DNA of 45,237 nt from Chloroflexota bacterium (GTDB taxonomy: Bacteria; Chloroflexota; Dormibacteria; Dormibacterales; Dormibacteraceae): NCBI GenBank assembly GCA_005881025.1, contig VBFO01000112.1, positions 1 through 45,237 of the forward strand, read 5' to 3'. The first letter of the stretch is position 1, and every line of letters starts with the position of its first letter. Shown one piece after another: positions 7,731 through 17,209 of this stretch. The position numbers were made by a program, and so were the translations under genes. The notes beneath the pieces were generated by a model, which worked only from the letters and a program-made list of their open reading frames with translations, made no database searches and was not told the origin of the DNA.

Positions 7731-9575
7731 CTATTCGACGGTGACGCTCTTGGCCAGGTTTCGTGGCTGGTCGACGTCCTGGCCCAGCTCAACTGCCACG
7801 TGGTAGGCGAAGAGCTGCAGCATCACCGAGTTCAGGATCGCCGACGCGGCCTCTTCGGCCGCCGGCATGACGAAGCGGTCGGTGGCGACGCCGTCGAGGG
7901 AATCGTCGCCTTCGGTCACCAGCGCGAGCACCGGCGCATCGCGCGCGACGATCTCGTGGACGTTGCTCACCATCTTCTCGGCGGTGGGTGACGCGGTGCA
8001 GATCGCGATCACCGGGAACTTTGCGTCGAGGAGGGCGATCGGTCCGTGCTTCAGCTCGCCCCCGGTCACCCCTTCCGCGTGCACGTACGAGATCTCTTTC
8101 AGCTTCAGCGCCCCCTCCAGCGCCACCGGGTAACCCAGCCCGCGTCCGGTGTAGAGGAAGTTGCGGTACTTGCTGTAGCGGTGAGCGAGCGTCTTGATCT
8201 CCTGTTCGCGGTCCAGGATCCCGCGGACCTGATCTGGCACCGCCCGCAGCGAAGCGACCAGCTCCTGCCGGCGCTCCAGCGAGATCCTGCCGTGCACGGT
8301 GGCAAGGCGCAGCGCGAGCAGGTAGAGGCTCACCAGGTGCGCCAGGAACGTCTTCGACGACGCCACCCCGATCTCGGGGCCGGCGTGCAGGTAGATCGCG
8401 CCGTCGGCGTCTCGCGCGGCGCTGCTGGCGAACACGTTGGTCACCGCCACCGTCAGCGCCCCGCGCTCCTTGGCCTGATGCAGCCCGACCATCGTGTCCG
8501 CGGTCTCACCGGACTGCGTGATGATCACCGCCAATGTGTCCGGCCCGAACGTCGGCCGCCGGTAGCGAAACTCTGCCGCATCAACAGCACGCGCCGGCAG
8601 ACCTGCCCAGTCCTCGATCGCGTGCTCGCCGATGAGCGCCGCGTGCCGGGAGGTTCCCATCCCAAGCAGCAGGACCTCGCGGTAGCGCCGCAGCTCCTCA
8701 TCGGTCAGGGCGAACTCTCGAAACGTGACCGAGCCGTCATCGGTCAGCCGCCCGCGCATCGCGTTCGCGACCGCCTCCGACGCCTCGTTGATCTCCTTGA
8801 GCATGAAGTGCGGGTAGCCACCCTTCTGGGCCTGGCTCACGTCCCAGTCGACATGGACGAGCTTGGGCTTGACAGTCGTGCCGTCCAGCGTCGACACCTC
8901 GGCACCAAGCGGCGTCACCGCGGCCACCTCTCCCTCACCGAGCACGAGCACGCGTTTGGTGTACGGGATGATGGCCGTGATGTCGGACGCGATGTAGAAC
9001 TCCTGCTCGCCCAACCCCACCACCAGGGGTGCATTGAGCCGTGCGCCGATCAGGAGCTCGGGATCCTCGGTCGAGAACATCGCCAGCGCGTAGGCGCCGC
9101 GGATCCGCTTGAGCGCTGCGCGGACCGCGGCCAGGAAGTCGCCCTTGTAGTTCGCCTCGATGAGGTGCGGCACGACCTCGGTGTCGGTCTCGGACGTGAA
9201 CTCGTGCCCGGCCTTCTGCAGCTCCTCGCGCAGCTCGGCGAAGTTCTCGATGATCCCGTTGTGGACCACGAAGATGCGGCCGTGGCAGTCCGTGTGCGGA
9301 TGCGCGTTGATGTAGGTCGGCCGGCCATGCGTAGCCCAGCGCGTGTGTCCGATGCCGAGGTGGCCGGTGGGCTTGATCGCCTGGATCTTGGCGATCAGGT
9401 CGTCGACCTTCGCCTCCGACTTGGTGATGCTGGTGCTGATGGGAGACCCCGGCTTAGGGGCCTCCAGCACGGCCACCCCGGCCGAGTCATAGCCGCGGTA
9501 CTCGAGGCGCTTGAGGCTCTCCAGGAGCACCGGGGTGGCTTCGCGCTCGCCCAGGTATCCGATGATCCCGCACAT
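7731..9575 (-). CDS. glmS: glutamine-fructose-6-phosphate aminotransferase (isomerizing)
   Basis: MCGIIGYLGEREATPVLLESLKRLEYRGYDSAGVAV; SIS domains; C-term AKSVTVE. Confidence 0.98.
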   Translation of the reverse strand: MCGIIGYLGEREATPVLLESLKRLEYRGYDSAGVAVLEAPKPGSPISTSITKSEAKVDDLIAKIQAIKPTGHLGIGHTRWATHGRPTYINAHPHTDCHGRIFVVHNGIIENFAELREELQKAGHEFTSETDTEVVPHLIEANYKGDFLAAVRAALKRIRGAYALAMFSTEDPELLIGARLNAPLVVGLGEQEFYIASDITAIIPYTKRVLVLGEGEVAAVTPLGAEVSTLDGTTVKPKLVHVDWDVSQAQKGGYPHFMLKEINEASEAVANAMRGRLTDDGSVTFREFALTDEELRRYREVLLLGMGTSRHAALIGEHAIEDWAGLPARAVDAAEFRYRRPTFGPDTLAVIITQSGETADTMVGLHQAKERGALTVAVTNVFASSAARDADGAIYLHAGPEIGVASSKTFLAHLVSLYLLALRLATVHGRISLERRQELVASLRAVPDQVRGILDREQEIKTLAHRYSKYRNFLYTGRGLGYPVALEGALKLKEISYVHAEGVTGGELKHGPIALLDAKFPVIAICTASPTAEKMVSNVHEIVARDAPVLALVTEGDDSLDGVATDRFVMPAAEEAASAILNSVMLQLFAYHVAVELGQDVDQPRNLAKSVTVE

Positions 9576-9659
9576 CTCTAACTACATAACTCCTAACCGA
9601 GGTTGGTTCGACGGGTGCTGCAACGGGGCCGCGGTGGAGCAGGTTACTCCTCAGGCCCT

Positions 9660-10622
9660 CTAGGGGCTGGGGCTAACCGTCTGATCCCTCGCAATCCTGT
9701 AGGTCACGGTGGCCGACTTGACCGAGAGCTGGATGCTGGGGTCGGGCGGAACGATTCTCAGCGTGAATGAGTGGTCCGACGTCAGTCCGGCCAGCGACAC
9801 GGCTGGGAGGGTGATCGAGGTGATCCCGGCCAGGGTCTCCGGAGAGCCGGTGATGGTGATCAGCTGCGGGCTGACGATCACCGCGGTGACGTGGTAGCCA
9901 GCCGGTGGAGGCGCTGTGGGTAGAGCGTTGACCAGCGCAACCTGAATGGTTTCGGTCCCCTGGGCGGCTTCTACATGCGCGGTTACCGTGAGCGGTTCCC
10001 ACGTGATGGCCGGAATCGCCACCACCTTGGAGAGGTCGAAATCGGCGCCGGCGCGGCTGAAGAGAACCACGTTATTAAAGATGTTGCGAGCTTTCGACGC
10101 GATGACCACGTCGACTTTCACGTGGGCTGTCAAGTCACGAAGCACGGAGATCGGACCGGACACAATCACCTGGCACGCCTGCGAACCGCACTGTGCTTGA
10201 GCCTTTGTCTGCTGCCATCCCTGCGCAAACGCCGCCCTGACCTGGATGTCGAGGTTGACAGTGGTCAGCTGTTCGACCTTCAGCGTGATTGGGGCGACCG
10301 CGCCGAGCGAGATGTTCTGACCAGAGACGTGTGGCGTGGGCGCGACGATCACTGCGGTTCCCTCTTTGAGCTTCGAGAGGTCAACGTCGACTGTCGCAGT
10401 CGCGTTGCGAAGATCCGCGGCTAGACCGCTCAGCGTGACCCTGGTTGTCGCAGGAGGACCGTTTACGACCAGGCCGACTGGAGGCGAGTTGTTGTAGTTG
10501 ATCTTTGCGTCGACCGTCTGTGTCTGGATCGGGTACTGCGAGTAGCCCACGGCAAACACCAGCACGACGGCCAGGCCCAGGGCCAGCAGCTTCAGCCGCC
10601 AGTTGTTGGCGATCCAGCTCAT
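9660..10622 (-). CDS. cdaR: YbbR-domain protein, CdaR-like regulator of diadenylate cyclase
   Basis: N-term TM MSWIANNWRLKLLALGLAVVLVFAV, YbbR-like repeats, directly follows cdaA (ATGA overlap). Confidence 0.8.
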   Translation of the reverse strand: MSWIANNWRLKLLALGLAVVLVFAVGYSQYPIQTQTVDAKINYNNSPPVGLVVNGPPATTRVTLSGLAADLRNATATVDVDLSKLKEGTAVIVAPTPHVSGQNISLGAVAPITLKVEQLTTVNLDIQVRAAFAQGWQQTKAQAQCGSQACQVIVSGPISVLRDLTAHVKVDVVIASKARNIFNNVVLFSRAGADFDLSKVVAIPAITWEPLTVTAHVEAAQGTETIQVALVNALPTAPPPAGYHVTAVIVSPQLITITGSPETLAGITSITLPAVSLAGLTSDHSFTLRIVPPDPSIQLSVKSATVTYRIARDQTVSPSP

Positions 10623-11434
10623 CTGAAGAAACCATTGCCGCGCACGACCTTGGGGCTGACCCGTTGCCGGAGGCCGTCCCCGTCGAGGTTGCGCGTGATC
10701 TTGCCCTCTTCGATGACCGAGATCGAGCCTGTCTCTTCCGAGATCACTACCACCAGCGCGTCCGAGGCCATCGATAGGCCGACGGCGGCGCGGTGGCGCG
10801 TGCCAAGGCGCTCGCGGACTATGCCTTCCTCGGGCAGAGGCAGCAGGCAGCCCGCGGCGAGGATCTTGTTGCCGCGCACGATCACGGCTCCGTCATGTAG
10901 GGGTGAGTTCGGGTAGAAGATCGACTGCAGCACCTCGGCCGAGATCTCTCCATTTATACGTACGCCGGTGGCTGCATAGTCCTCCAGCCCGACCTCCCGC
11001 TCGAACGCGATCAAGGCCCCCGTGCGCTTCGAGCTGAGACGCTCCGCCGCTCGGATCGCTTCCGACATGGCCTGGTTGTACTGCCCCGGGTTGTAGCTCG
11101 AAAGCGGCGGCCGGAATCGACCCAGCCGGCCGAGCCGGCCCACCTGGTCGAGCGCTCGTCGCAGCTCGGGCTGAAACATGATCAGCACCGCGATCACGAT
11201 GAAGACGGCCGCGTTGCGGTAGAGCCAACCCAGCAGGATGAAGTTGAACTGGTTGGCCACGACGCCGACCACCGCCAGCAGGACAAGACCGACCAGCACC
11301 TGAGTGCCCTGCGTCCCGCTCAGGAGCCGGAGCGTCTGGTACAGCACGAACGCCACCACCACCACGTCGATGACCTCCACCCAACCCAGGTGGCGGGTCA
11401 CATCGGCGAGCTGGTTGATGAACTGCTGGATCAC
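10619..11434 (-). CDS. cdaA: diadenylate cyclase CdaA
   Basis: Three N-term TM helices; DisA_N motifs SPLHDGAVIV and RLGTRHRAAVGLS. Confidence 0.95.
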   Translation of the reverse strand: MIQQFINQLADVTRHLGWVEVIDVVVVAFVLYQTLRLLSGTQGTQVLVGLVLLAVVGVVANQFNFILLGWLYRNAAVFIVIAVLIMFQPELRRALDQVGRLGRLGRFRPPLSSYNPGQYNQAMSEAIRAAERLSSKRTGALIAFEREVGLEDYAATGVRINGEISAEVLQSIFYPNSPLHDGAVIVRGNKILAAGCLLPLPEEGIVRERLGTRHRAAVGLSMASDALVVVISEETGSISVIEEGKITRNLDGDGLRQRVSPKVVRGNGFFR

Positions 11435-12354
11435 GTTCCCTTACCGAAGAGCTCGGACATCAGCGCCATCTGCGCGTACAGCCGGTTGCCCGCCTGCTGC
11501 AGGACAACCGACCGCGGCCCGTCGATGACCTCGTCGGTCACCTCCTCTCCCCTGTGCGCCGGCAAGCAGTGCATGAACACTGCTTTCGGTGCGCCGGCCA
11601 TGAGCGCCGGGTTGACCTGGTACTCGGCGAAGATCTTTCGCCTCGACTGCCGCTCACTCTCCTGGCCCATCGACGTCCAGACGTCCGTGTAGATCGCAGT
11701 CGCACCGTCGAGATCGGAAAGATCGCTGGTGATCGTCACACGATCGCCGTCGCGGCTCAGGCTCCGCGCTCGCGCGACCACTGCTTCATCCGGCGCGTAG
11801 CCGGCGGGAGTGATCACGGTGAGAGGAAAGTCGAGTCGCGCTGAGGCCTCGATGAGCGACGTGGCGATGTTGTTGCCGTCGCCGACGTAAACGACCTTCT
11901 GCGCTGTCAGGGGCCCGCCCACCTCCTCGAGCGTGACGAGGTCGGCCAGGACCTGGCAGGGATGAGAGCGGTCGGTCAGCGCGTTGATGACCGGCTTCTC
12001 CGCGGCGTCCGCGAGCTCCGTGAGGTCAGCATGAGTGCGCAAACGCGCGACTATACCGTCAACGTAACGGTCCAGCACGCGCGCGGCGTCGCCGACCGTC
12101 TCGCGCACGCCAAGCTGGACATCCTGCTCGCCCAGCGTCGTGGTGGCGCCGCCGAGGCGAGAGATCCCGACCTCGAAGGACACGCGCGTGCGGTGGGAAG
12201 GGCGCTGGAAAAGCATCGCGATATGGCGACCCGCAAGCGGGCGTCCGCTCCAGGTGCCTGCCTTGATCTGGTGCGCCAGGTCGAGCACCCGGCGGAGCTC
12301 GGCCGCCTCGAAGTCCGCAACGTCGAGGAAGTCCCGGCCAAAAAGACCGCTCAC
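11431..12354 (-). CDS. argF: ornithine carbamoyltransferase
   Basis: FQRPSHRTRVSFEVGISRLGG, DRSHPCQVLADLVTL, VFMHCLPAHRGEEVTDEVIDG. Confidence 0.9.
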   Translation of the reverse strand: MSGLFGRDFLDVADFEAAELRRVLDLAHQIKAGTWSGRPLAGRHIAMLFQRPSHRTRVSFEVGISRLGGATTTLGEQDVQLGVRETVGDAARVLDRYVDGIVARLRTHADLTELADAAEKPVINALTDRSHPCQVLADLVTLEEVGGPLTAQKVVYVGDGNNIATSLIEASARLDFPLTVITPAGYAPDEAVVARARSLSRDGDRVTITSDLSDLDGATAIYTDVWTSMGQESERQSRRKIFAEYQVNPALMAGAPKAVFMHCLPAHRGEEVTDEVIDGPRSVVLQQAGNRLYAQMALMSELFGKGT

Positions 12355-12385
12355 AGCAGAATCATGATGCCCCTGCCGAGCGAGG

Positions 12386-12922
12386 TTAGAACCTGGGTTC
12401 GGACATGTCTCCCGCCACGACCGGCGTCGCCGCCAGGTCGCGGGCTGAATCGAACTCGGGCAGCCGATCGCGGAGCGGCACCTCGTCGCGGAGGCGCAGG
12501 ATGAGGTCCCGGCAGCCTGCTGAATCCAGGCCGAACAGCTCTGGCTTGAAGCGCAGTGCCGGCTCGTCGCGCAGGTTGATCGTGAGAGTGTCGGTCATCT
12601 TGATCTCAGGCCAGGAGCCCGGATCCGCGAGGCTGATCGACTCCATCCGCTCCCAAACCGCCCGCATCTCATGCCGGCCCTGGATCACCAGCAGCCGGTC
12701 GCGGAAGAACGCCAGCTTGCCGGCCGGCCACGCGTGCAGCTGAACGGCGGCCCAGATGGCGACCGCCCAGCCACCTGCCGAGCCCAGGGCTAGCGCGACG
12801 GCTGCCACCCAGCCGCCCGGAATCAGCATCGCGCCGACTGCAAGCAGTCCGAAGAAGACCGCGCAACCCAGGGCGGATGCGCCGATGCTCACGATCGGCC
12901 GGCGTGACCGGACGTAGATCAT
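12386..12922 (-). CDS. membrane protein of unknown function (two N-terminal TM segments)
   Basis: ORF with hydrophobic N-terminus SIGASALGCAVFFGLLAVGAMLIPGGWVAAVALALGSAGGWAVAIWAAVQL; fits the gap between argF and a divergent gene. Confidence 0.65.
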   Translation of the reverse strand: MIYVRSRRPIVSIGASALGCAVFFGLLAVGAMLIPGGWVAAVALALGSAGGWAVAIWAAVQLHAWPAGKLAFFRDRLLVIQGRHEMRAVWERMESISLADPGSWPEIKMTDTLTINLRDEPALRFKPELFGLDSAGCRDLILRLRDEVPLRDRLPEFDSARDLAATPVVAGDMSEPRF

Positions 12923-12996
12923 CCCCGCCCCACCAAAAAACAGTCTAGGACCGCTGGGAAGTGGACACGGGAGCCAGGGCGCGGCATGATCAGCCG

Positions 12997-14883
12997 ATGA
13001 GGAGCCATATGGACGTAACGGCTGAGCGGGCCGAGATCGACGCGAAAGTCTCAGGAAAAACGGTCTGCACGATCTTCGCCGAAGCCGTGCGGAAGTGGTC
13101 CGACCGGCCTGCGCTGCGCTGGAAGCGGGACGGGGAATGGCACCAGCTGAGCTGGAAGCAGTACCGAGACGATGTGGCCGCGCTGACGCTGGCCCTGCGC
13201 GAGCTGGGGTTCGGGCCCGGGCAGTTCGGGCTCATCATGGCCCGCAACGCCCCCGAGCACCTGATCGCCGATCTCGGGCTCGTCCACGCGGGCGGGGCTG
13301 CGATCAGCGTCTATGTGACGCTGGCACCGGAGCAGGTCGAGTACATGGCCAACCACTCGGAGGCCACCATCGCCTTCGTCGAGGATGAGGCATTCCTGAA
13401 GAAGTTCCTCGCGATCCGCTCCTCCACTCCCCACCTCAAGAAGATCGTCCTCCTGCGCGGAGTGGCTCCAGAGGGCGTGATGTCGTGGGGCGACTTGATG
13501 GAGCGCGGCCGCGCCCTTCTCGCGGCTGATGGGGCTGCGTTCGACGCCAGCTGGCGGGCTGTCGGGCCCGAGGACACTGTCAGCCTCATCTACACCTCCG
13601 GCACGACAGGACCGCCCAAAGGCGTCGAGTACTCGCACAACAACATCGTCTGGACGCTGGAATCGTGCCGGCGGCTGTTCGACCAGGAGAACGACATCAT
13701 CGTGAGCTACCTGCCGCTCGCGCACGTGGCCGAGCGATTCATCTCGCAGTGGAACGCCATCTACCTGGGGCGCGAGATCTACTTCTGTCCCGACCCGAAC
13801 GAGCTGCTCGCGTACCTGCTGCAGGCGCGGCCAACTTATTTCGTGGGCGTGCCGCGCGTCTGGGAGAAGCTGATGGCCGGCATCCAGGCCGGCGTCGCCG
13901 CAGAGCCGGACGAGGCGAAGCGGCAGATGGCCCAGGGGGCGATCGCCGCTGCGCAGCAGGCCTACCGCCTTCAGCGGGATGGAAACGCGGTACCGCCGGA
14001 GCTGGCCGCCGGCGTCGCGAAGGCGCAGCCGCTGTACTCCCTGCTGCGCGGAAAGGTCGGCCTCGACAGGTGCGAGCTGGCGATCACCAGCACCGCGCCC
14101 TGCCGGCCTGAGGTGCACGAGTTCTGGGCCGGGCTCGGCATGCCCCTGTACGAGGTTTGGGGCATGAGCGAGCTCACCGGACCCGCTACCGCGGTGCCGC
14201 CCGGCGACCACAAGGCTCCGTCGGTCGGGATCCCTCTGCCGGGTGTGGAGGCGCGGCTGGGTGAGGACGGTGAGCTGCTCATCCGCGGCGGGAATGTGAT
14301 GGTGGGCTACTTCCGAGACCCCTCGAAGACAGCGGAAACGATCGACAAGGACGGTTGGGTGCACAGCGGCGACATCGCCGAGCTCCGGCCCGACGGGCAT
14401 TACAAGATCATCGACCGCAAGAAAGAGCTGATCATCACCTCCGCGGGCAAGAACATCTCGCCTGCGAACCTCGAGGCGCTGGCGAAGTCGAGCCCGATCA
14501 TCGGCCAGGCCGTCGCCGTCGGAGACTCGCGGAACTTCATATCGGTGCTCGTGGTGCTGGACCCACAGGTCGGCCCGGTGTGGGCGAAGGCGAGAGGGAT
14601 CGCCGCCGCCTCCACGACCGAGCTCGCTGACGAACCTGCCGTCGTCGAGGAGGTGCGCCGCGCGTTGGGCGTCGCGAACTCTCACCTGTCTCGGGTCGAG
14701 CAGTTCAAGCGGTTCACGATCCTGCCCACCGAGTGGTCGCCGGAGTCGGAGGAGCTCACCCCGACTCTCAAGCTGCGACGCAAGGTGATCGAGGCCAAGT
14801 ACCAGCCGCAGATCGAGGCCATGTACGGGCAGCCACCTGGTGGTCATTCGGTCGACCCGGAGCGCGAGACCGCCTCGGCCTAA
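12997..14883 (+). CDS. AMP-dependent synthetase / long-chain acyl-CoA ligase
   Basis: SLIYTSGTTGPPKGVEYSHNN, YEVWGMSELTGPAT, GWVHSGDIAELRPDGHYKIIDRKKELIITSAGKNISPANLE. Confidence 0.93.
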   Translation: MRSHMDVTAERAEIDAKVSGKTVCTIFAEAVRKWSDRPALRWKRDGEWHQLSWKQYRDDVAALTLALRELGFGPGQFGLIMARNAPEHLIADLGLVHAGGAAISVYVTLAPEQVEYMANHSEATIAFVEDEAFLKKFLAIRSSTPHLKKIVLLRGVAPEGVMSWGDLMERGRALLAADGAAFDASWRAVGPEDTVSLIYTSGTTGPPKGVEYSHNNIVWTLESCRRLFDQENDIIVSYLPLAHVAERFISQWNAIYLGREIYFCPDPNELLAYLLQARPTYFVGVPRVWEKLMAGIQAGVAAEPDEAKRQMAQGAIAAAQQAYRLQRDGNAVPPELAAGVAKAQPLYSLLRGKVGLDRCELAITSTAPCRPEVHEFWAGLGMPLYEVWGMSELTGPATAVPPGDHKAPSVGIPLPGVEARLGEDGELLIRGGNVMVGYFRDPSKTAETIDKDGWVHSGDIAELRPDGHYKIIDRKKELIITSAGKNISPANLEALAKSSPIIGQAVAVGDSRNFISVLVVLDPQVGPVWAKARGIAAASTTELADEPAVVEEVRRALGVANSHLSRVEQFKRFTILPTEWSPESEELTPTLKLRRKVIEAKYQPQIEAMYGQPPGGHSVDPERETASA

Positions 14884-15065
14884 CCCTTAGACGACGACGC
14901 CGCTTTCGTGGGCTTGAAGGCCATCACGGCCTCCGTGAACAGGCGCGTGGCCAGCCGGCTTTTCGGCTCGCCTGTGCGGGCGGCGAGTTTCGAAAGCTGA
15001 TCCACGACCCTGGGTTCCACGTTGAGCCTGTACAGCTGTTTGACCAGTGCGGGCTTCGATTTCAA
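14880..15065 (-). CDS. small hypothetical protein, possibly ribbon-helix-helix-like
   Basis: 61 aa MKSKPALVKQLYRLNVEPRVVDQLSKLAARTGEPKSRLATRLFTEAVMAFKPTKAASSSKG; stop overlaps the convergent ligase stop. Confidence 0.55.
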   Translation of the reverse strand: MKSKPALVKQLYRLNVEPRVVDQLSKLAARTGEPKSRLATRLFTEAVMAFKPTKAASSSKG

Positions 15066-15117
15066 CTGACGATCCTCCTCGAGCGATGTGAATGGGCGCT
15101 CGGGGATTGTTGAGCTA

Positions 15118-15143
15118 AGGCGGGGCAGTTGCCTACCCCGCCT
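15118..15143 (-). terminator. hairpin downstream of the 15168-16319 gene
   Basis: AGGCGGGG...CCCCGCCT 8-bp stem in the intergenic region; adjacent 12-bp palindrome AAGGACGTCCTT (15147-15158). Confidence 0.4.
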
Positions 15144-15167
15144 GTTAAGGACGTCCTTGCCTGATGG

Positions 15168-16319
15168 CTAGGTCAAGACCGTGGCGCAGTACTGCGGGAA
15201 CCCGCCCATGGGGCTGGTGCAGTTCTTCTGCTGCTGGAACTGCGCCCACTGCCCGAAGTCTCTGCTCGTGCCGGGGTAGTCGCCCCCGTACGTGAAGGCG
15301 TTGTCCGCGCGATTGAATGCATAAAACGGATATGTGCAGAAAGGCGCGCCGTAGTTGGCGGCGCCGCAGTACTGGTCGACCTCCCTGCGGCCGCCGTAGT
15401 CGCTGACCGCGGCCCAGCTCTTGGCGCTGCTTCCGTCGCCGAAGGTCACGCTCTTGATCTGGATGGGCGAGAACTTGAGCCAGGTCGGTACGTCGTACGA
15501 GTAGCAGGGATTCTTGGTCGTGCTGCCGGGGAGGCAGAACTGACCGGCGGGGGTCGTGTAGTCACCGGTGTGGCCAATCTCCCACACCAGGCTGTTCGGT
15601 GCGTCGTTGACGAGCCCCCACGAGAGCGCGTTGCCGAGTGTCTGCCGGTCGAACGCGGGCATGAGGGGCCCGTCGATCTTGCTGTTGAGGATGATCGTGC
15701 CGGCGTGACCTGTGGTGAGGTCGGTGACGGTGATGTGCATTCCGTCAGCAGCCGGGGTCACGTACTGGTGATCGGTGATCGTGTCGCCGGCATGCATCAT
15801 CAGCGGGCCGCCGGAGGCACTGTCTGTGAGCATGGCGTTGAAAGCGGCTGATTCAGAACCGCCCTTGCGCGAGACCTCCCAGACTGGCGAGCAGGCCGTG
15901 TACGTGTTGGGCGAAAAGACGACGTTGTAGCCGCCTCCCGCCGTGCAGCCGGTGGTGATGCTGTTCGGGTAGAACTGAAGCTCGAGGAACGCCTGGCCGT
16001 AGCGGCTGTTGGGGTCCGTGACAGTGCCGCCGATCCAGAAGGTGGGTCCGACAGCATCGACGTTGATGGTGCCGTCGGTGGGCAGTACCACCGTCCACGT
16101 CAGATCCCGGGCCGAGCCGGGGCGGTTGGACAGGGGATCGATCTCTGGCTCGTCGTGCCCGGTGCAGCCACCGGTGTACCAGACGTACTCGGTCGGATGG
16201 TGGGCGATGCAGAGCGTTTGCGACGTTGAGCTCGCGGCGCCGGCGGCGATGGGGATGGAGCTCAGCGCGATCGCTGATAAGCCTGCGAGTCCGAACAGCC
16301 CCAGCAACCTGTGCCCCAT
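15168..16319 (-). CDS. secreted protein of unknown function
   Basis: Signal peptide MGHRLLGLFGLAGLSAIALSSIPIAAGAAS; no family recognised. Confidence 0.7.
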   Translation of the reverse strand: MGHRLLGLFGLAGLSAIALSSIPIAAGAASSTSQTLCIAHHPTEYVWYTGGCTGHDEPEIDPLSNRPGSARDLTWTVVLPTDGTINVDAVGPTFWIGGTVTDPNSRYGQAFLELQFYPNSITTGCTAGGGYNVVFSPNTYTACSPVWEVSRKGGSESAAFNAMLTDSASGGPLMMHAGDTITDHQYVTPAADGMHITVTDLTTGHAGTIILNSKIDGPLMPAFDRQTLGNALSWGLVNDAPNSLVWEIGHTGDYTTPAGQFCLPGSTTKNPCYSYDVPTWLKFSPIQIKSVTFGDGSSAKSWAAVSDYGGRREVDQYCGAANYGAPFCTYPFYAFNRADNAFTYGGDYPGTSRDFGQWAQFQQQKNCTSPMGGFPQYCATVLT

Positions 16320-16408
16320 CTGCCACCCCCTGGTTCACGGCCAGCCGAAAGGAACCACCTGAGTCTATCCGGCCGGCGCTCTGGCCTCAAATAAGATCGG
16401 CGTAACGC

Positions 16409-16472
16409 GTTTCTTGCGCCAAACGTGCGCTTCCCGCAGCTCTGATGCGCCTTTTTGGCGCAAAACGTGCGG
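16409..16472. repeat. degenerate repeat pair, 42-bp period, same core as 7646-7716
   Basis: GTTTCTTGCGCCAAACGTGCGC and TTTTTGGCGCAAAACGTGCGG; the CGTGCG cores start at 16424 and 16466 (offset 42). Confidence 0.75.
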
Positions 16473-16484
16473 AATCCCGCGGGG

Positions 16485-17186
16485 TCAGCCGGCGAGCTTG
16501 TCCTGCAGCTTGATCACGTCTGCTGCGGGGACCCCGGCCGCGGCGATATACGCCTCCACCCCACCCCACCTCCGGTGGACGTGCTCGAGCGCGCCGAGTA
16601 TCCACTCCGGCGGGCAGCGCAGCTCGTCGCGCATCGCCTCCAGGCGTTGAGGAGGCGCAGAGGCGAGCCACTCCGCGTAGCGACCGGCCAGGTGCACATC
16701 GGTCTCGGCAAAATCGGCAGCGATAGCGTCAGGAGGCACGCCCGCAAGGGAAAGGACCACCGCCGCGACCAGGCCCGTGCGGTCCTTGCCCGCGTAGCAG
16801 TGAAAGACGACAGGGCCTTCGACCCGCGCGATCGCACTGACCACCTGGCCGAACGCATCCTGCCGGCCGTCCAGCATGAGCCGGTAGCGCTCGTCCATGG
16901 CGGCCACGTCCGCGATCTTGCGTCCGAACTCGTCGTCGAGCACCGGCACGTGCACGTACTCGGGCCCGTAGTCCGGCGCGGCGAACGGGCTGGGGAACTT
17001 CGCCACCTCGGACTCGCTGCGCAGGTCGATGACTGTGGTGACGCCGTAGTCCCACATCGCCTGCACGCCGGCCTGGTTCAGGTTCGACACGTTGTCGGAA
17101 CGCACTGCGACGCCGCTGCGGGTCTTCCCACCTGCGAGCGGGAGGCCTCCGAGGTCGCGCGCGTTTCGACAGTCGGGCCAGTCCAG
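16485..17186 (-). CDS. protein-tyrosine/dual-specificity phosphatase, PtpB-like (probable CTG start)
   Basis: P-loop HCYAGKDRTGLVAAVVLSLAGV (CX5R); conserved RNARDLGGLPLAGG lies upstream of the first canonical start (GTG 17105). Confidence 0.82.
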   Translation of the reverse strand: MDWPDCRNARDLGGLPLAGGKTRSGVAVRSDNVSNLNQAGVQAMWDYGVTTVIDLRSESEVAKFPSPFAAPDYGPEYVHVPVLDDEFGRKIADVAAMDERYRLMLDGRQDAFGQVVSAIARVEGPVVFHCYAGKDRTGLVAAVVLSLAGVPPDAIAADFAETDVHLAGRYAEWLASAPPQRLEAMRDELRCPPEWILGALEHVHRRWGGVEAYIAAAGVPAADVIKLQDKLAG

Positions 17187-17207
17187 TCGCCGCCCAGGGG
17201 CGGCGAC
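17186..17207 (-). terminator. hairpin immediately after the rpsI stop
   Basis: GTCGCCGCC-CAGG-GGCGGCGAC perfect 9-bp stem; no U-tract; overlaps the proposed phosphatase start. Confidence 0.4.
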
Positions 17208-17209
17208 GG

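Noticed and set aside
8046-9581. 511-aa ORF antisense to glmS
   Set aside because: Shadow ORF opposite a highly conserved gene; low-information composition.
13051-14847. 598-aa ORF antisense to the acyl-CoA ligase
   Set aside because: High-GC shadow ORF; composition is Arg/His/Gly-rich with no motifs, while the opposite strand encodes a clear enzyme.
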